Shown piece by piece: positions 53,264-63,444 of a stretch of 64,000 nucleotides of DNA. The translations under genes were made by a program, and so were the position numbers. The stretch's first letter is position 1. Every line of letters begins with the position of its first letter. Under the pieces are notes generated by a model. It made no database searches. It was not told the DNA's origin and saw nothing but the letters and a program-made list of their open reading frames with translations. Origin of the DNA: Plenodomus lindquistii. Lineage: Eukaryota; Ascomycota; Dothideomycetes; Pleosporales; Leptosphaeriaceae. Location: assembly GCA_025504975.1 (NCBI GenBank), contig JANUWI010000005.1, positions 2,418,001-2,482,000 of the forward strand, given 5' to 3'.

Positions 53264-54226
53264 CTAGGATTGATTACCAACGTTGGGATTGTTCTCATGG
53301 TCAGGTTGCAAATCTTTAGGTAGGTACTTCTTCTCCGCCTGAATGACCTGCGGGAGAGTAGGTTTAGCCCACTTTTCACCCCAGCCGCCGTAGGCTTCCG
53401 TGCCTCTGAACTTGTTCGCTTCCTGTAAGTATCGTTCTATAGGCGTGTAATCACCACTTTTTTTGACGTCAAGTAGTAAATGCCAGACCTCATGGATGCC
53501 AGGTAGAACGAACGGTACGATGTCAATCGATTGTCCCATCTTGGACAATTCGGACATGGGCGGCCTGGAAGAGATCGAAGGATGGGGGATTACGTATGCG
53601 GGGCCCGGAGTCTCCTTCAAAGCTCGTTCGATCTCTTCCCAGGTATAAAGACCCTCGTAGAAGATCACATCAACATTTGTCTGCTCGCGGTATAGCTTTC
53701 CCCTGCGGATAGCCTCGTCCAGAGATCCACCGTGGGCACCGTACCCATCTGTGCGCGCGACGATCACGAAGTCTGGATCAAGCTCATCTCGAGCATCTGT
53801 GGCGGCCCTCAAGCGTCCAATTGCCTCCTCATCTGAGACTATTTCGATGCCTGTAGATCCACCAGATTTCTTAGGCATTCGTTGATCCTCGATATGAATA
53901 CCGGCCACGCCGGCCTTGATAAAATCATGAACAGTCCTTCGGACGTTTGATGGCCCTCCATAACCAGTGTCGGCATCACAAAATACGGGTATGTCGACGG
54001 AATCAGCAACTCTCTTAGCGTGCTCAACCATCTCCGTCGCAGTCACAAGGCCGACGTCAGGCTGACCCATCACCCACCAAGAGGTGAAGCCTCCTGAAAT
54101 TTCGAAGGCTTCAAAGCCTGCCTTTTCTGCCATCTGGGCGTGGATTGGAAGAACGCCGAAAGGCATCAGGGTGGTCTGGCTACTGTTGAAAAGAGCTTTG
54201 AGTCGGGTGGTCTTCTTGTCCGTCAT
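53264..54226 (-). CDS. isocitrate lyase/PEP mutase superfamily protein with altered active-site loop
   Basis: A 320-residue frame from ATG 54226; the open frame extends to 54427 without family support. Conserved features: LMPFGVLPIHAQMAEKAGF near the start, EISGG, the metal-binding DADTGYG near 95, and GIHIEDQ near 120. After EDQ the loop reads RMPKKSGG: where isocitrate and methylisocitrate lyases and oxaloacetate hydrolases have K-[KR]-C-G-H, this protein has Lys-Lys-Ser-Gly-Gly. The loss of both Cys and His suggests a non-lyase or substrate-shifted member. It is divergent from the flavin monooxygenase with a 587-bp shared promoter. The reaction is probably C-C or P-C bond chemistry on a 2-oxo or 2-hydroxy acid (inference). 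Confidence 0.85.
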   Translation of the reverse strand: MTDKKTTRLKALFNSSQTTLMPFGVLPIHAQMAEKAGFEAFEISGGFTSWWVMGQPDVGLVTATEMVEHAKRVADSVDIPVFCDADTGYGGPSNVRRTVHDFIKAGVAGIHIEDQRMPKKSGGSTGIEIVSDEEAIGRLRAATDARDELDPDFVIVARTDGYGAHGGSLDEAIRRGKLYREQTNVDVIFYEGLYTWEEIERALKETPGPAYVIPHPSISSRPPMSELSKMGQSIDIVPFVLPGIHEVWHLLLDVKKSGDYTPIERYLQEANKFRGTEAYGGWGEKWAKPTLPQVIQAEKKYLPKDLQPDHENNPNVGNQS

Positions 54227-54813
54227 CTTGGCAAAGATGTAAAATGGCAGATATTGGCAGGAGCGCGAAGAAAGCGATAGATTGTGGAGAAAGCAATTTG
54301 ATGGATTAAGTCTTGGACAAGTGATCCTCCCATGTCTGAGAGGCATTCTACTCTGTTTATACATGCCTGGTAACATCTTCAAGCTCAACATCCGGCCAGC
54401 CTGCAAGGCAAGATCAGATCCGTTCACATGCTATCTGAAATGCAAGGCCATAGCAGTCATGGGTCGGATGCATGGAAGTTGTCCGGACGAAAAAGGAATG
54501 GATCGTTCCACCGGGCTAGTGATGAATCCGAGGCCCCGGCCGCCGACTAACTCCACCCTGGCATAGCCAGCTGGCGACGGTATGTGGAGACGTCTCATTA
54601 CACGGCTCTTACGACTGTTCCGGAAGATTTAATCTGTGATCGGGTGCTCGGGATGGACATGTTGATGATTTGCATGGGCTGACATCGATAGATTGCGCTA
54701 GGTACGTAGGAATAAAGTGTCTAGCATTCCCTTACAAGTCCGCAGAGCAACAAGAATACCCTCAAACGAAGATAGTCGAGAAAAAAAAACCACCACCATA
54801 CTCAGGATTCTTG
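54227..54813. promoter_or_regulatory. divergent promoter with CCGG motifs
   Basis: Between the lyase-like and monooxygenase starts. CCGG-core motifs lie near 54392 (ATCCGGCC), 54481 (GTCCGGAC), 54535 (CCCGGCCGCCG) and 54618 (TTCCGGAA). TTCCGGAA is itself palindromic and shares its half-site with the cupin/SDR promoter. Confidence 0.5.
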
Positions 54814-56232
54814 ATGCAAGACGGCAAAATGGCGAATGACCTCAAAGTCAAGACCAAATCCGGCCTTCCGCTACAGTACAACTTCACATTCATGTCTTCG
54901 CCTTCTCATCTACAGCATGGACTTTGGCGTATGCCGCAATCCCGCAGCAATGAATATAACGACTTCGGTGTCTGGGTTGATCTTGCCAAACTCGCCGAGG
55001 ATTCCAAAATCGACGGAATCTTTTTCGCAGACCTCATCGGCTTATATGAAGCCCCGAACTGGAAGGATGTTCCTCGCAATGCTGTCCAATTCCCTGCCAG
55101 TGACCCGGCCGTACTGCTTGGTACCATGGCATATGTGACCAAGAATGTGGGCTTGGTCTACACTGGCAATGCTATGCTGTCTCATCCATTTGCATTCGCC
55201 CGACAAATTTCAACACTTGACCATCTCACCAAAGGACGCATTGGTTGGAACGTTGTCTGCGGAACATCGAAAAATGGTGCAAGGTCTTTTGGACTGGAGG
55301 GAATCCCAGATCATGAGAGTCGCTATGCTCAAGCTGACGAGTACATGGACGTCGTGTATAAGCTGTGGGAAGGCTCAATGGACCCTGGCGCCGTTATAAA
55401 GGATAAGGAGAACCATATCTACGTTGACCCTAAGAAGGTTCACAAGATCAATCACGTTGGTGAAAAGTATTCTGTCGAGGGGCCGCACCTGGTAGAGCCT
55501 TCTCCACAACGTATGCCGGTCATTTATCAAGCTGGGGCGTCTGGTCCTGGCCTCTCGTTCGCGGGAAGACACGCCGAAGCAGCTTTCCTTATATCAGTCA
55601 CTCCAGAAGGTGCAAGCAAAAAGATCAATGCTATCAAGGCCGAGGCAGTCAAAGCAGGACGCCGTGAGGATGACATCCACTTCATTGAAGGTATCATGGT
55701 GATCACGGCCGAGACTCTAGAAGAAGCTCAAGCTAAGGCAGCTGAGTTTGATGAATACGCCAGTCTTGCTGCCGCTTCAATCCAATTCACTGGGGTGAGC
55801 GGTTTGGACTTCAGCAAGCTCTCCCCGGATGATTTACTAGAGGACCTTGTTGACAAAGCTCCCGGCAGCCGAATGGCTTTTGACTTGGTGATTAATCAGA
55901 TCCAAGGCCGCAAAGCGACCGTGAGAGACTTTGCTGCTAGCTCCACAAAGGCGATGACGATCGTTGGTACTCCCGCCATGGTCGCCGATCGGTTCCAACA
56001 ATTTATTGACGTCGGTATCACCGGCTTCAATATCCTCTCCATGACGTTGACTTCGAGTATGGAAGACTTCTGCAAGCTCGTAGTGCCAGAACTGAAGAGG
56101 CGAGGCATGATGCGAACCGAGTACCCACCCGGAGCAACGATGAGAGAGAGGATGTTTCCAGGACGTGGTGCATATATCAACGAACGACACCCTGCCTTCA
56201 AGTTCCGTAACAGTTTCAAAGAAGATCAATAG
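54814..56232 (+). CDS. NtaA/SnaA/DszA-family FMNH2-dependent monooxygenase
   Basis: From ATG 54814 the protein has 472 residues; ATG 54829 would give 467 and is about as likely. Luciferase-like TIM-barrel enzyme: FADLIGLYEAPNWKDVPRNAVQFPASDP, LSHPFAFARQISTLDHLTKGRIGWNVV and PVIYQAGASGPGLSFAGRHAEA-type blocks are those of bacterial nitrilotriacetate, pristinamycin and dibenzothiophene-sulfone monooxygenases, and of their fungal relatives. Length matches the family (about 440-480). It needs reduced FMN from a partner reductase, and the neighbour at 56966-57517 supplies one. The reaction is likely insertion of O leading to C-N, C-S or ring cleavage. It has no introns, unlike the regulator nearby, and has close bacterial relatives; horizontal origin is possible but not shown. 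Confidence 0.92.
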   Translation: MQDGKMANDLKVKTKSGLPLQYNFTFMSSPSHLQHGLWRMPQSRSNEYNDFGVWVDLAKLAEDSKIDGIFFADLIGLYEAPNWKDVPRNAVQFPASDPAVLLGTMAYVTKNVGLVYTGNAMLSHPFAFARQISTLDHLTKGRIGWNVVCGTSKNGARSFGLEGIPDHESRYAQADEYMDVVYKLWEGSMDPGAVIKDKENHIYVDPKKVHKINHVGEKYSVEGPHLVEPSPQRMPVIYQAGASGPGLSFAGRHAEAAFLISVTPEGASKKINAIKAEAVKAGRREDDIHFIEGIMVITAETLEEAQAKAAEFDEYASLAAASIQFTGVSGLDFSKLSPDDLLEDLVDKAPGSRMAFDLVINQIQGRKATVRDFAASSTKAMTIVGTPAMVADRFQQFIDVGITGFNILSMTLTSSMEDFCKLVVPELKRRGMMRTEYPPGATMRERMFPGRGAYINERHPAFKFRNSFKEDQ

Positions 56233-56965
56233 GATCAGATCTACAAAGGGGCACTAGGAAGACAGCGCAATACACATTATCTTCTTCCATCATTCAGAGG
56301 GATTGAAGTGGATAGTGAGAACAGAGCACAATCATCTGCTATATTCGAGCTGCAGAAACTTGGTCCAATCGCACGAAGTAGATAGGGTCGTAGTATCTGA
56401 ATTGAAACTTCAACAAGAGCTTGGCCCCTTCATGAATTTACAAATGCTGAACATTAGTGCTTCATGAATCGCAATAAAGAGCGCGTGGTACCAGGACCAC
56501 ATTAGTCCTAAACATATTTGCAATCACTATTGTACCATTTGATGCAAGCGTTATGAACTGGTCCAATGCTCAGTGCCTTTTGCGCGCACCAATCGGCGAG
56601 CTTTTGCGTGGGGCTCCTCTTATTACTTCTGTCGAGTGGAAGAAAAAGCGACTGATGGAGACTCTTTAAAAAAGCTTCATTACCATGTAGATGCAGCCAG
56701 AGCCCCGATTAGGTGGCGCTACGGCCCACCAGCTGGCAGCAAGATGGCTTTCGATAGAATTACCAACGTCATCAAGTCTCAATAATCGCGGCAAAATAAC
56801 GAACGTTACCTCTTTAAGAACTAGCTGGCTTATAAATACGAACAGAGCTTTAACATGGATTCTACATCCCATAGATCCCTTGCTGGTATTGAGATAATCA
56901 CCGGTATACAATACACCATGACGCCAACTTCTTGCATTCGTACCCAACCCCTATATCCCCGAACG
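56233..56965. other. intergenic between convergent genes
   Basis: 3' flanks of the monooxygenase and the flavin reductase. No supported gene. Confidence 0.5.
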
Positions 56966-57517
56966 CTATGAGGAGTGCAATAGCGAGTACCTCCCGTCAG
57001 CATAAACCAAAGGGTCTACCTCGCCCGTAGTATTGATTGCTTTGATTGCCCCAACAAAAGCAACATGTGTACCATACTCCAGACTTCCATCAAGCTCACA
57101 GAAGAAGTTCGCTTGCGCATCCGCTAGGTATGGTGTTCCTGCATCATCGTATGCCCAGTTGCCTTGAGCAAATCGCGCTTCACCCTTGAGCTTGCCGCTG
57201 CACACGCTTGCGATCTCCTGCTGATCGGACTTTAAGATGCTAACACAGAATCGGGATGCTCCTCTGGTGAGAGGCTCGTGGATAGAGGCGGTTTTGTTGA
57301 CGCAAATCAACAACGACGGAGGGTTCAGGCTAAGCTCTACAGAAGCTGTGGCTGCCATGGCATATCGAGTGTCGAAATGTACGCAGGAGATTATCACAAC
57401 GGCCTTTGCATGTCGGCGTAGTGCTTCCTTCATCTTGTTTGAGAGATCTGGATCGTATTCTGCGTGTGACCCGAGAGTGGCCGCGCGATTTACCATTGGA
57501 AGGGTGTCTGAAGTCAT
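56966..57517 (-). CDS. flavin reductase, FMN-binding split-barrel
   Basis: A single-exon 183-residue frame from ATG 57517. Core features of the flavin-reductase-like domain (HpaC/ActVB type): AVVIISC at ~39, MAATASVELSLNPPSLLICVNKTASIHEPL (flavin-binding loop), FCVSILKSDQQEIA, and a terminal GxxxxLxYADGRY. This family reduces FMN or FAD with NAD(P)H and passes it to a separate monooxygenase. Its position next to the NtaA/SnaA/DszA-type enzyme makes the two a probable two-component system. Confidence 0.9.
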   Translation of the reverse strand: MTSDTLPMVNRAATLGSHAEYDPDLSNKMKEALRRHAKAVVIISCVHFDTRYAMAATASVELSLNPPSLLICVNKTASIHEPLTRGASRFCVSILKSDQQEIASVCSGKLKGEARFAQGNWAYDDAGTPYLADAQANFFCELDGSLEYGTHVAFVGAIKAINTTGEVDPLVYADGRYSLLHSS

Positions 57518-58538
57518 TGCAAAAAGGAAGAATAAGAGACCTGAGTCAAGAGTGAATTTAGTGGGGGGATCTGAATTGAAAGGTGTACTGATTCTGCTGA
57601 TTCTTCGTCAAATTGCACCTTCTAGATAATATCTGCTGGTATTTAATCAACTCTTGGACGATGGTGAAACCTCGGAACTGATTCTGGTCATTGCAGCTTA
57701 TCCGGATCGAATCGATGGAAGCAGTCTCCAGCCGGGATCCCCACGTGGGAGGCAAGTGGGTGTCCGGAAAGACTACATCGTGTATCCGGCCCAATGCGGA
57801 ACGGCGAAGGATGACATACCATTCTCCGGTATCGGTATCGTATTGCGCTTGGTCGGGATTGGCTCACCGAGTTCCCAGAAGTGCTACCCCGGCTTCGAGT
57901 TGTGGGTCCTCAAGCATCTCGACTAAAGACACCATAACGCACACATGTTTTGCGTCTTGATATTAATCTCTGTCCCCAACGATAAAGTATCTGGTTTTGC
58001 CTACGACTTAGTCTTTTCTGATCTATGCGCCAAGCACTTTGGGGAATTGCGCAATTTTTCCGTAGTCTCACTTCGCTCAGGAGTCCATGATAGAGGAACC
58101 TCATCCCCTCGTCCCATGGACCTGGGATGGCGCTCGATAAGAGTCTTTCCTCAAATTTACACGCGAGGTAGCCTTGCTCTTGCAGGGCACTCAAACTGAA
58201 GGGAGCGTCACATTCCAACCTGATGCCAAGCTGCACTTTGTCCCGAGGAGCCACATTCTTACAGATAGTTGCGCCACCATATCAGGACGCATATAGGAAA
58301 TCTCATGCTCAATACATGTGCTCCCTCTGTACACGGCTAAGGTCACACACACCATGAATGAAACACACGACTGCCAAGAGGGACAGCGTCATCCTCTCAA
58401 AAATCTATACACTTGCGAAGCTGTTCGGAGCGGAGCAGCTCGACGGTACAACAAAATGCACCTGCACGCTGGACTAACAGTAATGCAAACATGTCATGAC
58501 GTAGCAGTACGAAGGACACGTGTAGGCGCGAATTCTAA
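57518..58538. other. intergenic with possible decayed minus-strand coding segments
   Basis: Minus-strand frames at 57558-57794, ~57890-57960 (text ending VEMLEDPQLEAGVALLGTR) and 57910-58254 (MAPRDKVQLGIRLECDAPF...) look protein-like but do not join into one gene with valid introns. They may be remnants of another enzyme once in the cluster, or chance. I cannot name a family with confidence. Confidence 0.3.
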
Positions 58539-61359
58539 CTATGGGCGGAGAAGTGGTAAAGTTGTTACTGTTACAACCCACAGCCGTTCTTTAAGTACCA
58601 GTCTGTGTATCATTGCCAAATATGAGCCAAGCATTGGTATCTGTGGCACTCCAATCCCCAAACATGAACTGCCGATATGCATAAGCTCAAGGACAGCGAT
58701 CAAAGGGGAATTTGGACTTACATTGCGAAAATTTGGGTCCAATTCAGTTTCTGAGAGTCCTACAGCAAAGTCCTCCTCGTGATGCGCATCGTATACCGGT
58801 ATTGATTCTTGCGAGCGCTTGACAATTTCCCTTGCATATGTGACGGCTTTGAACGGAAACCGAGATGAAAACTGTGATCCACTAATGTATTCCAGATAGC
58901 CATAGTGACCAACCACCGATTCCATGAGTGCCAGATCTGACTGAGTGGTTGGTAAAGATGGTTGTTGCAGGACATGCAAGAAGAGATTATATAGTCCGAC
59001 AATTGGAAAATATGTTGCTGCACTTCGTAAAGTGTTAGCCAACGACCTGTACCAAAGACAAGGGCATGGAATTCAGAACTCACCTGAAACCTGAAGTCAC
59101 AGTCTTGCCAGCGCTCTGAGTCACGACGATGATCTTCCGAGCAGCGTCGGCGACTATGTCCAAGCTCCTGCTTCTTTGGGCCAGAACTTTGGGATGAGTG
59201 CCATTTCCGAGGTTCAAGCGAGTCCATGGATAGCAAAATATGTTGTGTATCACAATAGACAAGCTGCTGTACATCAAGCTGAGAAATTGCACGTGAAATT
59301 GAGATATTCCATCCGGGCAAGACATGGCTGTGATAGGAAAGTCGTTCTTGTAACATGATGGGAGTGAGCTGTACCACTCGCGTAGTTGTTCGTCGAGGTC
59401 CTGGGCAGTTTGTAGTATAGTTTCGATGCTCTCAGTCTTTATCCTCCTAGCAGATAAGCGCTTGAGAACAAGAGATGTGATCTGGCTATGTTTAAGCATT
59501 AGTAAAAAGTACGTCCCATTCACCTGATCACTCAAGTCTTCAACGATCGGAATTGGGCAGGTGATATCATCATCATCGATAGCCTAGGACCATGTCTTCT
59601 GTCAACTTCATGTAGCTTGGATGTAGTAGGGATACCTACACTTGGTCGGCCGGTCCTCATAGCCAAGTGCTTATCGTGGATATATAGATTCCACCACGTA
59701 AGTTGTCGCGTCAGCAACTCCTCTTTCGTTGTGGTTGCTGCCGCCTTTGTTCTCAAGTGCAAGCCCTTACATTGTGCCAGGCGCACTCCAGTCGAGACAA
59801 GCATTTGCTCTAGTGTTAGGTCTCCGGTGCCTTCTGCGAATTTAGCCTACAAGCGTTACACGACTCAGTCAGAACAGATGATTCAATTAAACCTCCACTG
59901 GTTCTGACATACCATGACCATCAACGCCTGAACAGCAGCCATGCTGCTCCGAGCGTAAATAAGTTCCGTATGTACCGACAAAGCATTTTCAAAATATCGA
60001 TAGGCTTCCTCGCGGACCCGCGCGAAGGAATCGGGTAGTGGACTTCTTGCCAACCTTACTTGGCACCCGGATGCATACACGGTGTGCCTTAGAGCATACC
60101 AAGCACGATCATCAGCGTCGTTGACATCTTCACTCTCATATTGAGCGATCAAACGTTTCTCGAATGCCTTCCGGTCTATACCGCCGAGAACCCCGTTGTA
60201 GGCTTCATCGAAGTGAGCTACCCAATAATGTCAGCCACAACATATCTTGGAACCGAGGGAGAGTCGCACCTTGAGTCCATGACCAGGCCGTGTCACGGTC
60301 CGGCTCTGGCGCTCTCTCCGACCGTACGGCCTGAAGCCTTTGTTTGCCCCAAACTTCTAGCGTGAGCTCTCTGGCTAAGTCGGTGAAATCCGGTACGCCA
60401 ACGCGTCGCGACATCCAATCAGTTGCAGGCTCTGCACAGATTGCCAGGTATGAAGGGCTCTCTTCTTCTAGTCAGCTCGCGATTCTATGGCGTAGTGTCA
60501 GAACAGATACCTTCAAGATCATGAGCACCCTACACAGAACCGTCAGTATCACGATGGTATTGCGTCACAATTGAGACGAACATCACCCTCTGGTTTGGAG
60601 ACCTGTGTAGCTGGCCGAATAACATCCAAATGTGATATCGATGGCCAACGGGCTTCGGTATTCGACGTATCCGTGCCTGAGGGCATGGAGCGTGCTGGAG
60701 TCAGATTGCATTTGCGACCATGAGGGTATAGAGACTGTGTTGAATTAAGAGGGGCATCCTCCACGGAAATGTCAACCCACGAACGGAGAAAGGATGGATC
60801 ATCTAAGAAGGAGCGATTGTTTTCGCCAGATATGAGGGTGCGTGAGGATTCAGCTGGTGCAGAATCAGGGCAGTGAACGCCCGCTGGAGCCGCCACGGAC
60901 GTGGGCGGTATCGGTAAAGGTACAGATGCTGCAGTGTCGCTCGGAATAGTAGAAACGTGTGGGCACATAGCAAGAGCGGAAGTTCGTTCAGTGTTTGTAG
61001 GGGCGCTACTTGACACGATGGACGGTCTCGCTGCTTGTAGAAGGGCTTCTACCCGAGCGAGACTCTCCTCCAAGCTCATTGTTGTAGCTTTACGTTTTCG
61101 GGAGGCCTGCGTAGGGTTGGGATGAACACATTCTTTATCGTGATCCTAACGGCGGTCAGACTAGATTATTTGACGCATCGGCTCTCCCACGTATGCATAC
61201 CAAGCAGTTGGCACAAGGCATACCTCCATCACCTACCAGTGGTCAGCAATGCACTCTCAGGGCAGTACCAGTCGTACATTTGATCTTTTTCACACGGCAA
61301 TAAGTGCATGCCGACGCACATCTTGGTTGTTTCTGTCTTTCTGTCATTTCTGTAGGCAT
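58539..61359 (-). CDS. Zn2Cys6 transcription factor, probable cluster regulator
   Basis: Eight exons, complement(58539..59046, 59084..59583, 59640..59846, 59913..60217, 60270..60467, 60587..61145, 61201..61232, 61278..61359), give 796 residues. The zinc cluster Cys18-x2-Cys21-x6-Cys28-x5-Cys34-x2-Cys37-x6-Cys44 is split by two introns and includes a 32-nt exon. A basic linker (ASRKRKAT), a short coiled coil and a disordered Ser/Pro region follow. From ~320 the fungal-specific transcription factor domain is seen: LTRQLTWWNLYIHDKHLAMRTGRPS and IDDDDITCPIPI, both restored by splicing. The end is less certain: a GTAAGT donor near 58720 could remove an in-frame segment. It lies within the oxygenase cluster and likely controls it through the CCGG/CCGGAA motifs. 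Confidence 0.88.
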
Positions 61360-62313
61360 GGGAGGGATCGTGCGGGACAACGTGGGGTAATGGTAATGTA
61401 AGTCAGGACGCACCTCGGGTGGCCACCGACATGTACGCACTAAGTGAATGATTAGCAAAGTCGTTTCAAGTACGCTTACCGATAATGGCAAAGGCCGTAT
61501 CGGCCCACGCGGAAGGACCGAGTTCGGTACATATGCAAATCGATTCTGGGGCTGTGAACAGTGGTTGAGACGATCGTGTGTGCAGACCTCCGAATTGCTA
61601 TGATTTAACCAACCCACTATGAACGTGTTGTCAGTGAATCAGAGACTTAATCTACGTGCGTGCCTTGTACGTCGCAGATTTCTTTATTTAAAAGATTGAG
61701 GTAGGCGGCAGACGGGGGCGTTACCCAAGATTGATTGTTGTGATCGCACGGACGCCCCACAATGAATAACTTTTGCTGAGTTCACTGTTAGTACATACTA
61801 CAGGTGGAGCGCTGATCGCTTTACATTATTGGTAGGTACGCTTTACTTCAATGTAATACATAAACTATCAGATATTTAGTCAAAAGTGTTTACCACCTGT
61901 ACACACAATATGTAAATACCAAGAACCCCGCAGAAGATCATCGGCTTGTACTACAGGATATACTAGACACATCAGACTGGACCCTTGCTAGTTTCCGTAT
62001 TATACCGAAGAAGAGGGTACCAACGGTGGATAGGGATCTGCGAAATTCTGATACACCAATGGCTCGGCCTTTTCTCGATGTGATACGGAAACTAGCAAGG
62101 GTTCCAGCCGATGTGTCTATATCCTGTAGCTCGCAGCAGTGGGACAGGCGGGAGTATTTGCCGCGTTGTCCCTTCCGCATGACCTTAGCAAGAGTGGGGT
62201 TTGGACTTTGTTGCGGCAGTTCAGAAGAGCAGCACAGTACACGCATGAAAATTCGCGCAATATCGGGAGACATTAGGTAGGGGATGCGATCGTTGTGAAC
62301 CCCGCAGCCAAGA
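61360..62313. other. intergenic with foldback element
   Basis: Contains the promoter of the regulator and, towards the right, a foldback element listed separately. A 144-residue minus-strand frame (61938-62372) runs through the foldback and overlaps the end of the dehydrogenase, so I do not call it. Confidence 0.5.
61951..62129. mobile_element. foldback (MITE-like) inverted-repeat element
   Basis: Left arm 61951-62000 and right arm 62083-62129 are inverted copies of one another: about 47-50 nt with a fully matched core of 19 nt (CCCTTGCTAGTTTCCGTAT at 61982-62000 against ATACGGAAACTAGCAAGGG) and a second matched block around CTACAGGATATA/TATATCCTGTAG. The 82-nt centre does not pair. No obvious target-site duplication was found and there is no coding capacity. 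It fits a small non-autonomous foldback element or a hairpin RNA source. Confidence 0.7.
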
Positions 62314-63444
62314 CTATTTAGTACCTCTAATTCCAGGGGTATCCGTAATTCTGAACACGAACTTGGTCGCACTGGCGGACCCGTCTTTCAGTTTCTTCAG
62401 GGCGCCTTCAACTCCTGTTAAGCCGCCAGCACATTCCTCTTGGTTCTGCGCGCGAAACCAACCCTTTTCCAGCCCTCTCGTGATATAACGACAGTAGACA
62501 TAACCAAGGTCCTCGAGTGGGCCATGTACGTCAAAGACATCGGACTTGCTTTGATGAATGGAAGCCGGGATGTCTGAGTACTTGGAGGAGTAATCGTGCG
62601 GGGGCCCAAGGACGAGACTAATTCTCCCATGCTCAAGGTCAAGCGCTTGGACAAGATTGATGTAAGAATTGCTCCCAGCGGTGGCGTCAAATGCATGTAG
62701 CAGCTTGCGGCCCTTCAACGCGTCTTTGATCTCTTGCACAACCGCTTCGTCACCCTTTCTGTAATCAACGATTACATCGCCTTTAGACGGATCAAGCATG
62801 CTTTGCACATGATCCTGTGCTTTTCCCGCAACAGCGATGATAGGGTGGATATTAGATTTCTTCGCGAACTGAATAGCATAGGTGCCCACGGCCGAGGAGC
62901 CTCCGTATATAACGAGCGGGATTGATTCAGTTGCTGGGCTTGTCGGTTGCGGAAGGTTAAGACGGTCAGCTGCGTAAAGCGCTACCGCTGCCGTCAACGC
63001 TGCAAGGGGAATTGCTGCTGCTTCTGTTGGGACCAGTCAGCCAGAATTTCGTCGCTGAATTATAGGAATGGCACCGATGGCAGGTAGGATGAGGCGTAAT
63101 CCACCTTTGAAGCTCGTTTTCGCCGGTAGGAAGAAGGTTGTACACGCTGGTGCGACGGCATATTCTGCGTAGCCTCCTCCAGCAATTGTTGTGAAGGCAG
63201 CAACTCTATCTCCACGACGGAACTCTGTCACCCCTTCGCCCACAGCTTCCACGAATCCAGCAATGTCGTTACATTGGTTGCTTGGCGGTGTGTCTGGGAC
63301 AAGAGAAAAGACTTTCCAATCTTTCGGGTTACTGCCACAGTACTCGACCTTGACGAGCACCTCCTCCGGCCCTGCCTTCGGAATGGGGGCATCTTCAATT
63401 TGAACCTTGGGCCCAGAGCTGACCTTAGCAACCTTCATAGACAT
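62314..63444 (-). CDS. zinc-type (ToxD/enoyl-reductase-like) medium-chain dehydrogenase
   Basis: Two exons, complement(62314..63023, 63105..63444), give 349 residues. The N-terminal half carries the GroES-like fold (VKVEYCGSNPKDWKV; GDRVAAF). The intron has a weak donor (GTGGAT) and a CAG acceptor, and the join gives KEAAAIPLAALTAA, as in the family. The NAD(P)-binding half has YGGSSAVGTYAIQFAKK near 170. Structural-zinc cysteines are absent, as in ToxD-like and polyketide trans-enoyl-reductase-like fungal proteins. It probably reduces or oxidises a C=C or C=O in the cluster's pathway with NADPH. The exon-1 frame would run on to a stop at 63037 if the weak intron were not removed. Confidence 0.87.

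Noticed and set aside
58318..58782. 154-residue plus-strand frame
   Set aside because: Overlaps the last exon of the Zn2Cys6 regulator on the opposite strand and has no motif.
61938..62372. 144-residue minus-strand frame
   Set aside because: Runs through the foldback element and into the 3' end of the dehydrogenase in another frame; a by-product of the inverted repeat.
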